Below the pieces are notes generated by a model that searched no databases, had not been told where the DNA came from, and saw only the letters and a list, made by a program, of their open reading frames with translations. Of a DNA stretch of 53,155 bases, positions 31,055 to 41,343 are shown piece by piece (the stretch's first letter is position 1; each line of letters opens with the position of its first letter). The position numbers and the translations under genes were made by a program. This stretch comes from Thermomucor indicae-seudaticae (lineage: Eukaryota; Mucoromycota; Mucoromycetes; Mucorales; Lichtheimiaceae), in NCBI GenBank assembly GCA_000787465.1, contig JSYX01000213.1, forward strand, positions 1-53,155, given 5' to 3'.

Positions 31055-34000
31055 TTATATATTGAAACTCATGACTAGGTCTCGGATATGCAGTCTCACA
31101 CAACGCGGAGAAGGCCACTCAAAGTGGACTTGATGAAATACTTGATAGGGCTCGGTTGTACCTTATGATAACGAACGGATTTGCTTAGGATAACATCAAC
31201 AACGACAACAACTGGACTTGTATTAGGCTTACCGTCTGGGATGTTGGGTAACGCGAAAGAAAAAACCTTGTGCGCCTTTTGGGAACCCGGCGTCGATCCT
31301 TCACGATCTCCTGAACTTTCATGTCGGAGACCATGTGACAAGCTACTTGTTAAGACTCCTAATAGACTCAGGCTGGAATACCAGACTCGTACTGTTCTAT
31401 CTTGGAGAGAACTGGTGGCGACGTACTTCGCGTCAGGCGAAAACGCCAACGCCACAACTGGTCCCGTGTGACCCTGAACTTTGTTCTTCAGTACGCTTTC
31501 TACTTTCTTATCAAATCTTAATATACCTCCAGCACGACAGACCGTGTCGCGGTTCGAAGATCATAAATCACCGAAGCCCCTTCAAGCGTTCCCACAGAAA
31601 GCTTTTGCGAACTGCTGCTGAAGTCTACAAACGGATACCTAGAACAAACGTTCTGTCAGACGTTTCTGATAAAACGACTCGTTCGTATATCATACGTTTT
31701 GACCAAATCATGCAAAACAGACGTGGCCGTCTGTAAAACCATCTCTCGCAAATGTGGTACATTAGGATCCAAGGTTTTCACAACAGCTTCGACAACCCGG
31801 TGAACGCTCGAATACAACAAGATTGGCTCCTAGAACAATAATAGCACTCAGTGATCCATATATCTCTTTCTCTCAGTCTAGATATGCAATACTTGCCTTG
31901 CGAATAAACATGCCAATCAAGCGCAGGCACCTTAAACGCTCCTCAATCTTTTTGGCATGCGTCGCATCAAACGTAAGCGTTCCGATTACCAAGGGCATAT
32001 TGGTGCGTGCTATCTTGAACAGTGCATTTCTAGCTCCTCGACTTATCGCAGGCTGCACACCGGACGCGTATGCAAACATGGTTCGTAATATCTCAGCTGC
32101 ATTGATGTAGGACTCCCATGTTGAAAATCCTTGGCTAAGTAGCTCCATGGATGCCAGAGTACGTGCCACGGACGAACCTGACACGTCGCTCGCTTTCGGT
32201 TCATCTAAAGCCGAGTCCGATAGCAACAGGGCCAAACTTAGGGCAGTGTGCTTGCGGGCGCTTGGACTGAGCATTTGGGGCTGGTCACATCCCATGATAC
32301 CGAGAACAATGGTAGCACGAGCCATCATGGCAGGACCATGGCTAGCCGGCGAAGCTGATGTTGGCACTGGACACCGGTAAGCTTTGTGTGTCGCTCTCTC
32401 GCTCCTCTTTAAAGACTTACGATATTTCTCCCAATATGATATGAGAGACAAGATATCAGGCTCTGAAAGTCCTGTGACAGCACTGGAAAAAAGCGAACGA
32501 GCTGATAAAGAAGCATGAGAAACTAAACTACAAAGGTAGCATACAACATGTGCATCTCTTCTTGCCTGATGGGTCTTGCCAGTATTTACTCAATATCGAC
32601 AATGATGGAAAGCAATATCCTTGCTTTACGGCTGCAGGTAAAGCCATGGCATAGCCTGCTATCAGATCTGCACTTTTTGTTTCCTTGCCTGCCTCGCTCC
32701 ATTAGTTTCGTTCTACCAGTTACTGCGTAGGAAGCTGCTAACCTGCAATGAAAATGACGACTTTGGCTAATAGAGCAAGCGGTAAAAGCCGGGAAGCAGT
32801 CATGCCTTGGGATATCTTCCATGCATCTTTTTCGTCGCGCAAGGGAGCCAAAATGGCCATATTACCGTTTGTACTATGATGAGCAAGAGGTCGTAAGACC
32901 GGCTTTCACACGATGAAAAAATTTTCAGACTTTTCTCTTACCCTTTCAATCCGTAGCTTATATTAACGTAAGATACATTTCGTTGCAAGGTGAGGACGCT
33001 GTTACAAACGTCTTCGAATGCTTGAGATACGTTCCATGAAATAGTGCCGGCAATGATAGCAGATACGAGCTCCATTCTTTTTTGGAATTCGCTGGCCAGC
33101 TTCGCTTTACCATCTTCGTCTTCATTGACATCCAGCGGGTCGTTCTGTTCGGGTTTAAAACTCATCATCTCGGGTATCGCAGCATCGTAAGAAGTGGACG
33201 AAACAGACGGTTGAGGAGTAGGTACGATATCCATCAAATTGTCCAATTTACGGACGCTTTCAAATTTGGCATACAAATCATGCATAAGATATCGAATATT
33301 GAACGAAAAAAGCAAGCCAAAATGCATCGGCCATTGTAGGTCTGGAAATCCTATTAGCTTGCATATTTACATATCCCTTTGCACTCATACCATCGCTTTC
33401 AGAAACAAGAGGCCTCAGATTGACTGCCTGCTTTGTTCCACCGGTAGGCTTTGCTGACAACACCGACTTTGTCAATCGATTCACTGGCCACCGGTCATCG
33501 TCCAGCACCTTTTTCGCATAACTACCGCTTAAAGTACGATCTAGATAACCAGTTGCCATCTATGAAGAATTGAGATACACATAGAATCAACATGCAGCTC
33601 TTGCTTTACCTGCCACACCATTGCTGTCTCGTCCTCATAACCGAGTACAATATAATCCTCAATGGTTCGCCACTGAATCGTCGATAAACGGCTCGAATAG
33701 CCTGGAATCATGAACAGACTACCTTGGGTGAGCAATTCCCTGCTAATCCGCATGGCCACACCAAATTACCAGTTCATGGCATCCACGGATATCACAGCAA
33801 TTGAGCTGTCTTCTGCAACAGAAACGACGCAACCACGGATGTGGGTATCTGTTTGTTCGGCAGGTTCAATGAAACACTTGACTGGCAATGTATGCACTGT
33901 AAAGGATACGACATATTTCCCGTCGCTTTTGGTCAAAAGTGATCAGCAACCGTCGTTCTCCAACAATACACGCGTATCCTTACACTAGATTCCATATCTT

Positions 34001-36099
34001 GACAGCCCCGTCCCGACCTCCAGAAAGCAAGTACTGATGCTGATGCGATTCATGCATAATCATGCATGTCACTCGGCCATTATGGGCGTGCTCGAATATT
34101 CGCATATCCGTCCGTGTTTCAACGAAATCAGGTAGCCGCGGCAAGTGCAATAGTGATATCCATAACGGCGTTACGCAAATAGTTCCGTTTTCTTGCCAAG
34201 TCAACGAATAAGAACATCACACACCACATTTTTCGGCTTTATAGTGTTCAACTTACCATAACCCACCGCCAAATGGTTACTACTAACAGGAACTGTACAT
34301 GTGATGGCGCCGAATTTTGATTTTTGACACGTATCAAGTGGCCAAACATCGTATAAGCTATTTGCTTTCGAAAAAAGATTTCATAAGCCCAAAGTAAGAA
34401 CATAGGAACGCTCATTATGGCTTACCGGAACATTTGACGCATGTTGTATCATCAACAGAGTCTAAAGCATAATAAAGAGTGAACATAGAATCCGCCGGAT
34501 CACTGGAGAATGCCACAGCTGCTAATGTATCTGGCCGTTCCGGTCGTTTCTTGTTTACTGCCGTTATCCATGTCCCTGACACAGTATCCCCTTTTGACAG
34601 TAGTTATTAAGAATTTTCACAGTATTTTGCCTCACCAGACACTCACCATTGTTGTCTATATAATGACGATGCAGCAACTTTGCACTTACATTACCTAGTT
34701 AGAGAAGTAAAACAAAGGACATCATCCATGTCGCTATACCTATAATACAATTGACTCTCATCACTCGCCATGGAACCTGGTTTCACACCTTGCGGTGGTA
34801 TCAAAAGATATTCTTCCAAGTTGCCGTTCTACGATAATGAAATAAATCACTTATGCACGATTTGACGAGCCTCTTTGGCTCTTGTCCTTACGTTAGTCCA
34901 CAGATAGAGCCTGTCTGACCCGCTAAACTCTCCACCAGTCCAACTGGCGTTGGGCGAGGCTGGGAGCGTAATCTGTGGGACAAAGCTTCCATTCTTCAAT
35001 GCAAAAACCTGAAGGGTCCTTCAGTCGACTCTATTCACCCGCTATTGCTTCGGATCTCTCTCACCATCACGTTATGGTTTGTAACTGCCATGCAGAGTCC
35101 TGGTAGGCTTGCGCTGCTAGTCAAGTCCAGTACTGTGTCAAGGCTATCGTCTGCCTGTTTCCTTATTAAACAAGGAATATCCACAGACTTGTCTTTATAG
35201 ACGACTTGCTGAGATGCATCAAAATCCCACACATGCAGATAACCATCCACTGTCAAAGTCGCCAGACGGCTCTTCTTCAGGACTATTATGTAGGATCGCT
35301 TCCCTTCTCAATAAACTAGTCCTCTTCCTCCACTCTAAACCCTTTTTACCTGGATCGTAAAAGTCCGTAAACGTGACAAAGTTGCCATGTCCTCCCCAGA
35401 CTCGAAGCACCTGAACCACCAAAAGAAACATTAAAGTGTGGGCAAGCTTTGATCCATATACTTTATTGATACCGACCTCCAGCGATGTTACATCCAGTAT
35501 GAAAACATCCTTTGTATCACCGCTACAGAACAGGTAAGATACCGAAAACTGAAGCAAATATGTCAGACAACCTAGTTCGCTAATCCTCAAACAAACAGTG
35601 TTTTCCACCTGGGTTGATACTTTGAGACTCTTTGGTGTACCAAGGAAACCGTTTGGGTTCACGGCCAAACACCGACCGTCTGACGTACTCCAACGTGCAA
35701 TTTCCCTGTTGATATCGCCAAGCGTTAAACACACTTTCTCTATCTTAGGGTCGAGTCGGATCAAACCCGTCTTCCGAGGCGCTAATGAGAACTTCTTCGG
35801 ATGCATCCGCGTTCTTGTCATCCTTGAAGATGCACAATGCTGCTACTGGCGCTTTGTGACCGAGCAAGAGCATCTTGTGCTAACGAAAACCCGGCAGTGG
35901 TCAAACATTGGCAAGGGTGCGTTTTGCTCCACCCTGCAACTCGTTGTACCTGAAGAGTTCCTTCATGCACGCGGTATACCCAAATGTGGCCGTCCTTTTG
36001 CCCAGCGTAAACTTGTGGATAACTGCATGCTAAACATGTCGTAGTCGGATTACTGAAATTATGCCACACCACCAGCGGTAACGACACAGAAGACGCCAT
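31055..36099 (-). CDS. WDR7: WDR7 / rabconnectin-3 beta homologue
   Basis: Large WD40 protein whose animal counterpart partners with DMXL proteins to assemble or regulate the V-ATPase on endomembranes. The start at 36099 gives LPLVVWHNFSNPTT; the first exons are 35950-36099, 35767-35879, 35609-35705, 35477-35548, 35350-35410, 35065-35282, 34892-35008, and the eighth starts at 34828. WD40 segments: HIWVYRVHEG, LLLGHKAPVAAL, DVTSLEVLRVWG, TVDGYLHVWDFD, YLLSGGRDGAVKIWNL, STIQWRTIEDYIVLGY, and near the C-terminus ALAFSPDAKYVATSS. The central alpha-solenoid includes IVLGIMGCDQP and ARKHTALSLALLLSD. The end reads FEWPSPRCVRLHIRDLVMSF. I mapped the 5' introns and checked several 3' ones; the middle has further introns not placed one by one. 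Roughly 1250 aa expected. No disruption seen. Confidence 0.85.
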
Positions 36100-36421
36100 C
36101 GGTCGGTCTGAGAGGAGAAAAAAGAGAGCACGTCCGCTGTCAAAGCAAAAAGGTAAAAAACGTTAAAAACATTTCTTGCTGCCCTGCATGATCCGTGTCA
36201 CTTTCCAAATTAGTCGTGTAGTTTTGGGTGTTTCCTTGTCAAGTTGTTTTTATTATAAGCTCAACCATTATTATAATCTGGAGCAAGGTAATACCCTATC
36301 TTTATCTTTCTTTTACAACTCGTCGATTTCAAAATGCCTTCTCGTATCACGTTCGTGAAATTTCTCACCACTGTATGGCGAATCGCTTACTCATTGACCA
36401 AAATTACACAGGAATGCGGCC
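36100..36421. other. shared divergent promoter, WDR7 / alpha-actinin
   Basis: 322 bp between two divergent starts. Short open frames exist but no conserved protein; an ATG at 36414 is out of frame with the actin-binding domain. Confidence 0.55.
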
Positions 36422-39133
36422 ATGGACAAAGCTTGGGAGCTTATCCAGAAAAAGAGTAAGTCTTGCTTACACAGTACAATTTTAGAGGAACGCTAGACGA
36501 ATATTATATTTCCGCGTAAAAAAACAGCTTTTACGAAATGGTGGGTTGATTGAAGTGGATCGCGCAATGCTTCATGGACTTAGTGAGGGCCATTAGGGTG
36601 AACACCAAGTTGGACCTGGGAGGTGTGCCGCATATACAGGATCTGTGCACAGACATGGCAAACGGCGTGCGTCTTATTCAGTTATTGGTGAATTAGCTGC
36701 ATTAAAACCCAGTTTTGCTTGGAAATGGCTACTGAATCTCCGAATGTTGTCTCTAGGAAATTATCGGCGACGTCTCCATGGGCAGATACAGCATGAATCC
36801 GCGAATGCGTATCCAGTGCGTTGAGAATGTGAATACGGCTTTGGAATTCGTCAAGCAGCGCGGCGTACCACTGACCAACATTGGGGCAGAAGGTGAATAT
36901 CTATCATACTTGGATGCTTCCATCCGCATGCTAATAGAAATCACACAGATATCGTGGATAAGAATTTAAAGCTGGTGCTCGGCATGCTATGGATGATTAT
37001 TCTAAGATTTACCATTGCCGATATCAAGTAAGTTTCTTTCTTTTGTGGCACAAAGAGCAAATGCGTAACAGATCCTTTTTATAGTCAGGACGGGAAAAGT
37101 GCAAAGGAAGGATTGCTCCTCTGGTGTCAGCGAAAGACGGAACCTTACAGACCAACTGTCAATGTTCGTGATTTTACATACAGCTGGAAGGATGGACTTG
37201 CTTTGTAAGTACTGTCTGCATCCAGACCAGCAGCGTCACTTCTAACAATAGCTGTCAAGCTGCGCATTAATCCATCGCCATCGTCCCGATCTTTTGGACT
37301 TTTACTCGCTGGATTTTGTGAGTGACTATTCGAATTCTGTGGTAACAAAGCAATTCACTAACCGGAAAGGGAAAAAAGAATGATCCGCACACCAACACTG
37401 CTCTCGCTTTTGATATTGCCGAAAAGCATTTGGGAATCCCTGTGAGTACCCTGGTTGTATACTGTTTAATCGGACAACTAACGTTAATGGTTTTGCCCCT
37501 CTGGCCTGGAACAGAAACTGTTGGATGTTGAAGATGTGTGCGATATTTCCAAACCGGACGAGCGATCCATCATGACTTATGTTGCGGAATACTTCCATGC
37601 TTTCTCTTCACGAGGTGTGTATCTCACGGATAGATTCTTGGTGTACGTGTAATACAAACTCTTGTGGACTCTAGACAAGGTGGATACTGCTGGTCGACGA
37701 GTTGCGAAATTTGCAGACGTACTGCAATCGGTCTGGAAAATGCAACATGACTATGAAGAGCGTGTCCTTGCTGTAAGTACTACCGATAGCGGATGCTTGA
37801 GTGAGGAACCTGTTTACAGACAAAAGATACGATACAGCTGATCACGGCAGTGCGAAAGCAACAGAAATGGTGGAAAGATACGAGATTGGCGGATTCTTAC
37901 ATGGACGCCAAGAATAAGGCAGCCGAGTTCGCCAGCTACAAAAACACAACCAAACGAGAATGGATTTCTGAAAAGCGGGACCTTGACACATTATTGGGGA
38001 ACATTCAAACAAAACTCAAAACATACAACCTGAGACCTTACCATCCGCCTGATGGACACACTTTATCCGTAGGTGCCCCTACAACGTTCGCTATTTCCTG
38101 GTCAAGACATGTTAACACACTCTCGTCAGGATCTGGACAATGTATGGAAGGGTCTTCTGCAAGACGAAGCAATGTATCATCGACGCATTAACAGCAAAAT
38201 AAGACAGTAAGTGGACGACGCGATTGAATGAAAAGAATACATTGACTTCTAAAAATCCCGTATTAAAGGATTAAAGAGAATCTCCGTAAAGCCTATGCTC
38301 AGTCTGCTAACGATTTCCAAACACAATTGGATACGATATCGAACGAATTATCCTGTCTAGATGGCGATCTAAACGTACGTATCCAAGACAATCCCTTGTT
38401 GAATTGATAACTCAAAGGATGATATAGTCTCAATTAGACAAAGTAATGACGATGCTTCTACGAGTACCTCCTCTACAGTCAACTCTGAAATCAATCGCGA
38501 AACTTGATAAAGAGTGTCTGGAAGCAAACATAGAAGAAAACGACTACACCGTCTATTCAGTAGAGGATCTGACATTCGAGCTTGAACTAGTAGAACGAGC
38601 AATTCAAAAGAAGAAGGCATTTATCCAAAATCAGGCGAGTAAATGATCAATAAGGTTTGAAGGAGATAGTAATAACTTCCACCTTGTAGATTGTTTCCCG
38701 TAACATGACCAATCTGACGCCAGCACAGTTGGAGGAATTTGAGCATGCATTCCGTCATTTTGCAAACATACAAACCAACACACTGTCCTTCGAAGGATTT
38801 ATAGCAGCCCTGGCCAGTTTGGGCTTAATATACCAGGAAACTGAGATCGATCTCCTATTTGACCGTATCTGTGAAGGCGCCCAAGAAGCAACATTTGCGC
38901 AATTTATTCGATTCATGGTCTCCATTACAGAAGACAACTCAACGGCAGAGCAGCTGCAGGATGCCTTCCAGACGATTGCTGGTGAAAAGCCATACGTGAC
39001 GGAACTCGATCTCCAGATGTGCATGATACCACAGTCAGCCATTGATTACCTAAAGCAAGATATGCCTTGTGTACAAGGTGGCGAAACGGATGCTTATGAT
39101 TATGCTTTATACGTGGATCAAATGTTTAATTAA
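36422..39133 (+). CDS. AIN1: alpha-actinin (Ain1-type actin crosslinker)
   Basis: Crosslinks actin filaments, for example in the cytokinetic ring. Fifteen exons: 36422-36455, 36528-36540, 36597-36687, 36757-36892, 36949-37027, 37085-37204, 37260-37317, 37379-37441, 37515-37614, 37675-37772, 37838-38068, 38130-38206, 38269-38374, 38428-38634, 38690-39133 (1857 nt, 618 aa). CH1: [36 protein letters not shown]2: [38 protein letters not shown] short rod and a C-terminal EF-hand region follow ([20 protein letters not shown]), whose first loop lacks the usual calcium ligands. Exon 2 is only 13 nt and completes the conserved TFTKW motif. Intron 38635-38689 starts CAG|GCGAGT (GC-AG). Exon 11 may instead start at 37820 (six extra residues). 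The stop is 25 bp from the TLS1 stop. Confidence 0.94.
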
Positions 39134-39158
39134 ATGAACTCGTGAAACGCAAATGCGC

Positions 39159-40416
39159 TCATTTTCGCATTCTTTTCTTGAATCGCTCGGCGACCACTTC
39201 GTCTGAGGCCGTCTGCCGTTTGTCCATCCGGGATCTGTGTTCTGGCTTCTGTATCTGTTTCTCAAAATTGGCTGGTACATCAACTGTTTCAATGCAAGTC
39301 AGCACGCAAAGCCTCTCCAAAGCTATAAAGACTATATAGACTTACAATCGTCTTGAGAGTCATCAGCCTTTGCCTAATTACAGGAGAAATTTAAGTTGCA
39401 GGTGGCCTCCATTTTCTTAGCGGGAATTCCCACTTACATCATCCTTTTCCTGTTCATCCATGTATTTCCGCTTTGCTCGCTCGGTATCTTCAATGTTCTT
39501 TAGCCGTACACTAACCAGGAAATCTATCAGAGAACGACTACTTCCACGAAACAGACCACTACTTACTCGATACCCAGATCTACTTCAGGAATAGCCGTCA
39601 ACATTTGGGTTGACAACTGTACGCTGCCTTCTTCTACAGGCTTTTGTTCTACCTAAAATAATATTCATTCGCATCTTTCTTATTCCCTCTTTGTAGAACA
39701 CGGCAACTCACTTTAAGTCTGTCAGGGATACGGTATAATTCCTCGTAGATATCGAGTGGCCGTCGTTGCCGCTCTGACTCGTCTTCTTCCTCGTCTTTTA
39801 CCGGTTCACCTCGTCGTCGACGCATTTCTGCTTCGATATATGCCATCCTAGCGAAAATATTTAGTCAAAATGATTAAAGGCAAACTGGCTGGGTTTCCTC
39901 AGTCGTTACATGTGCTTGTCAACGTCCAGCGCATTAGTTTGTGTAGTAAAAGTATCTAGTTTGAGCGTTCTTTCTGTGCTTTTCTCGTCATCCCTGGCAG
40001 AAAGACACTTGAGAAAACAAATTCCTATTTTCTGGCAACTTGCCAAGTCCGAGGACTTTTTCTTACCGTGAGATGCCGGCTCGTACGGCGTCTCGATCTA
40101 CGAGACCACCGGTCTTGAGCTTCCAAGGATCATGTTCCGGAGTTGCCTTTTTCTTCTTTCTCTTGTCGTCACCTTTAAATAGTTTCTCAGCGTCAATTCC
40201 GCCATGCTTACGTCGTAGCTTTCGTAACTCTTGTAATTCTTCAATTGTGTCACTGCAGGTGGAGAGAGACCTGGTTAGAACATCAGAAAGCGGATTTCGA
40301 GAACGAAACTACCTGACATCATCCCCAACACCATTTGTTTGCTCTACTGCTGCTTCTCCATCGTCCGATTCCAGTTTCTTCTTTCGATAGACTTTCTGTT
40401 TTCGCTGAATTGGCAT
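39159..40416 (-). CDS. TLS1: Tls1 / C9orf78 (HCA59) splicing-associated protein
   Basis: Nuclear protein linked to spliceosome function; fission yeast Tls1 affects splicing of telomere-factor transcripts. Eight exons (40313-40416, 40067-40252, 39910-39993, 39712-39847, 39567-39652, 39438-39510, 39346-39373, 39159-39283) give 822 nt, 273 aa. Conserved family blocks are RKQKVYRKKK at the N-terminus, TIEELQELRKLRRKHGGID, WKLKTGGLVDRDAV, LDTFTTQTNALDVDKHMMAY, IEAEMRRRRGE and a highly basic tail (AERFKKRMRK). The start is the first ATG in the frame of the conserved RKQKVYR block. Every intron is 56-73 nt with GT-AG ends, and exon 7 is only 28 nt. The gene is convergent with alpha-actinin with only 25 bp between stops, so the 3' untranslated regions must overlap. 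Confidence 0.92.
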
Positions 40417-40640
40417 GCTCTTTTTACGAATGTGCTCTTTTGTGGTTCGTCTTCAGTACTCCTTTTATCCCTTATGAACTCCGCATTCAGTAATGCTCTG
40501 AAGAAAGTTGCCAGTCCAATCCCAAGTATTGTGTCTTTTGTCGCAAGTTATCCTGCTGCATAGAATTTTATTAAGTAATAAACGGATATACACAGTCTTG
40601 ATGCGAGAGAGTCTAAATAGGAGGATGAGGTTGGTGGGAT

Positions 40641-41029
40641 TTAGAAGCCAGAGCCGCCGCCACTGCTGCTTCCACCACCGCCACATCCACCCAACCCGCC
40701 ACTGCTTGCTGTTCCACTTCCGGACCCTGAGGCACAGCTTCCAATATCACAGGTACTGCCGTTGAGGACGTCAGAGGAACCACCACCAAGAAGGTAACCA
40801 AAGTAATCACGCGGGATCCATCCGACCTTGTCGGAAGTGTAGCCGTATTCGTGGTACTTGTATGAGTAACGGTATTTTCGTTTGTTTCCTTTCGGAATCG
40901 GCTCGACTATGTAGAGAGAAAAGAGATCACAGCAAAACTGCTCCTGAATGTCGGTCGCCCTACTTACAATTTTTTGGTCTCGCTAGATGGTAAAGTGAAT
41001 ATCTCGTTGTAATCCATATCTGAGGGCAT
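40641..41029 (-). CDS. small Tyr/Gly/Cys-rich protein, frame unresolved
   Basis: A clear 3' exon (40641-40906) encodes EPIPKGNKRKYRYSYKYHEY, then YTSDKVGWIPRDYFGYLLGG and a Gly/Ser/Cys-rich tail ending CGGGGSSSGGGSGF. I do not recognise the family. Upstream, ATG at 41029 opens MPSDMDYNEIFTLPSSETKK and meets a good donor (GTAAGT) at 40967, with acceptor CATAG after 40907. The two exons, however, join one base out of frame (62 + 266 nt). The mismatch sits beside a run of six A on the coding strand, so an indel there (mutation or sequence error) or an unseen alternative splice would explain it. Cys and Gly content suggests a structural or secreted function, but there is no signal peptide. Confidence 0.5.
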
Positions 41030-41343
41030 TAAACTTGCATAATGCGTGGCGATTATATTTGCTCGTCATCCCTTTCCAAAGGAGCAAAAAGAGAAACACG
41101 AAATCAAGCGTAAGGACTAAGCAAGTGCTTTATACAAGTTATGATAGCCACTTCCACTGATGAAGCTCTGCGGTGCGCATCATGTGCTCAGCAGAGATGG
41201 CTGTGTTTCTTTAACCAGAACAATGATAAGATTACACCTTCTCTTATGTAGGAAAAGAAAAACAGAGATTCATATACTATCAATAAGAATACAGGGATAT
41301 GATTGTTTAGATACAAGAAATAGCGAGGGAGAGTTTTAGTTAA

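Noticed and set aside
34696..34739. A 44-nt intron in WDR7 (GTATAG...CTAG).
   Set aside because: Its use would create an immediate stop; keeping the sequence as exon leads to an open frame and a better donor at 34694.
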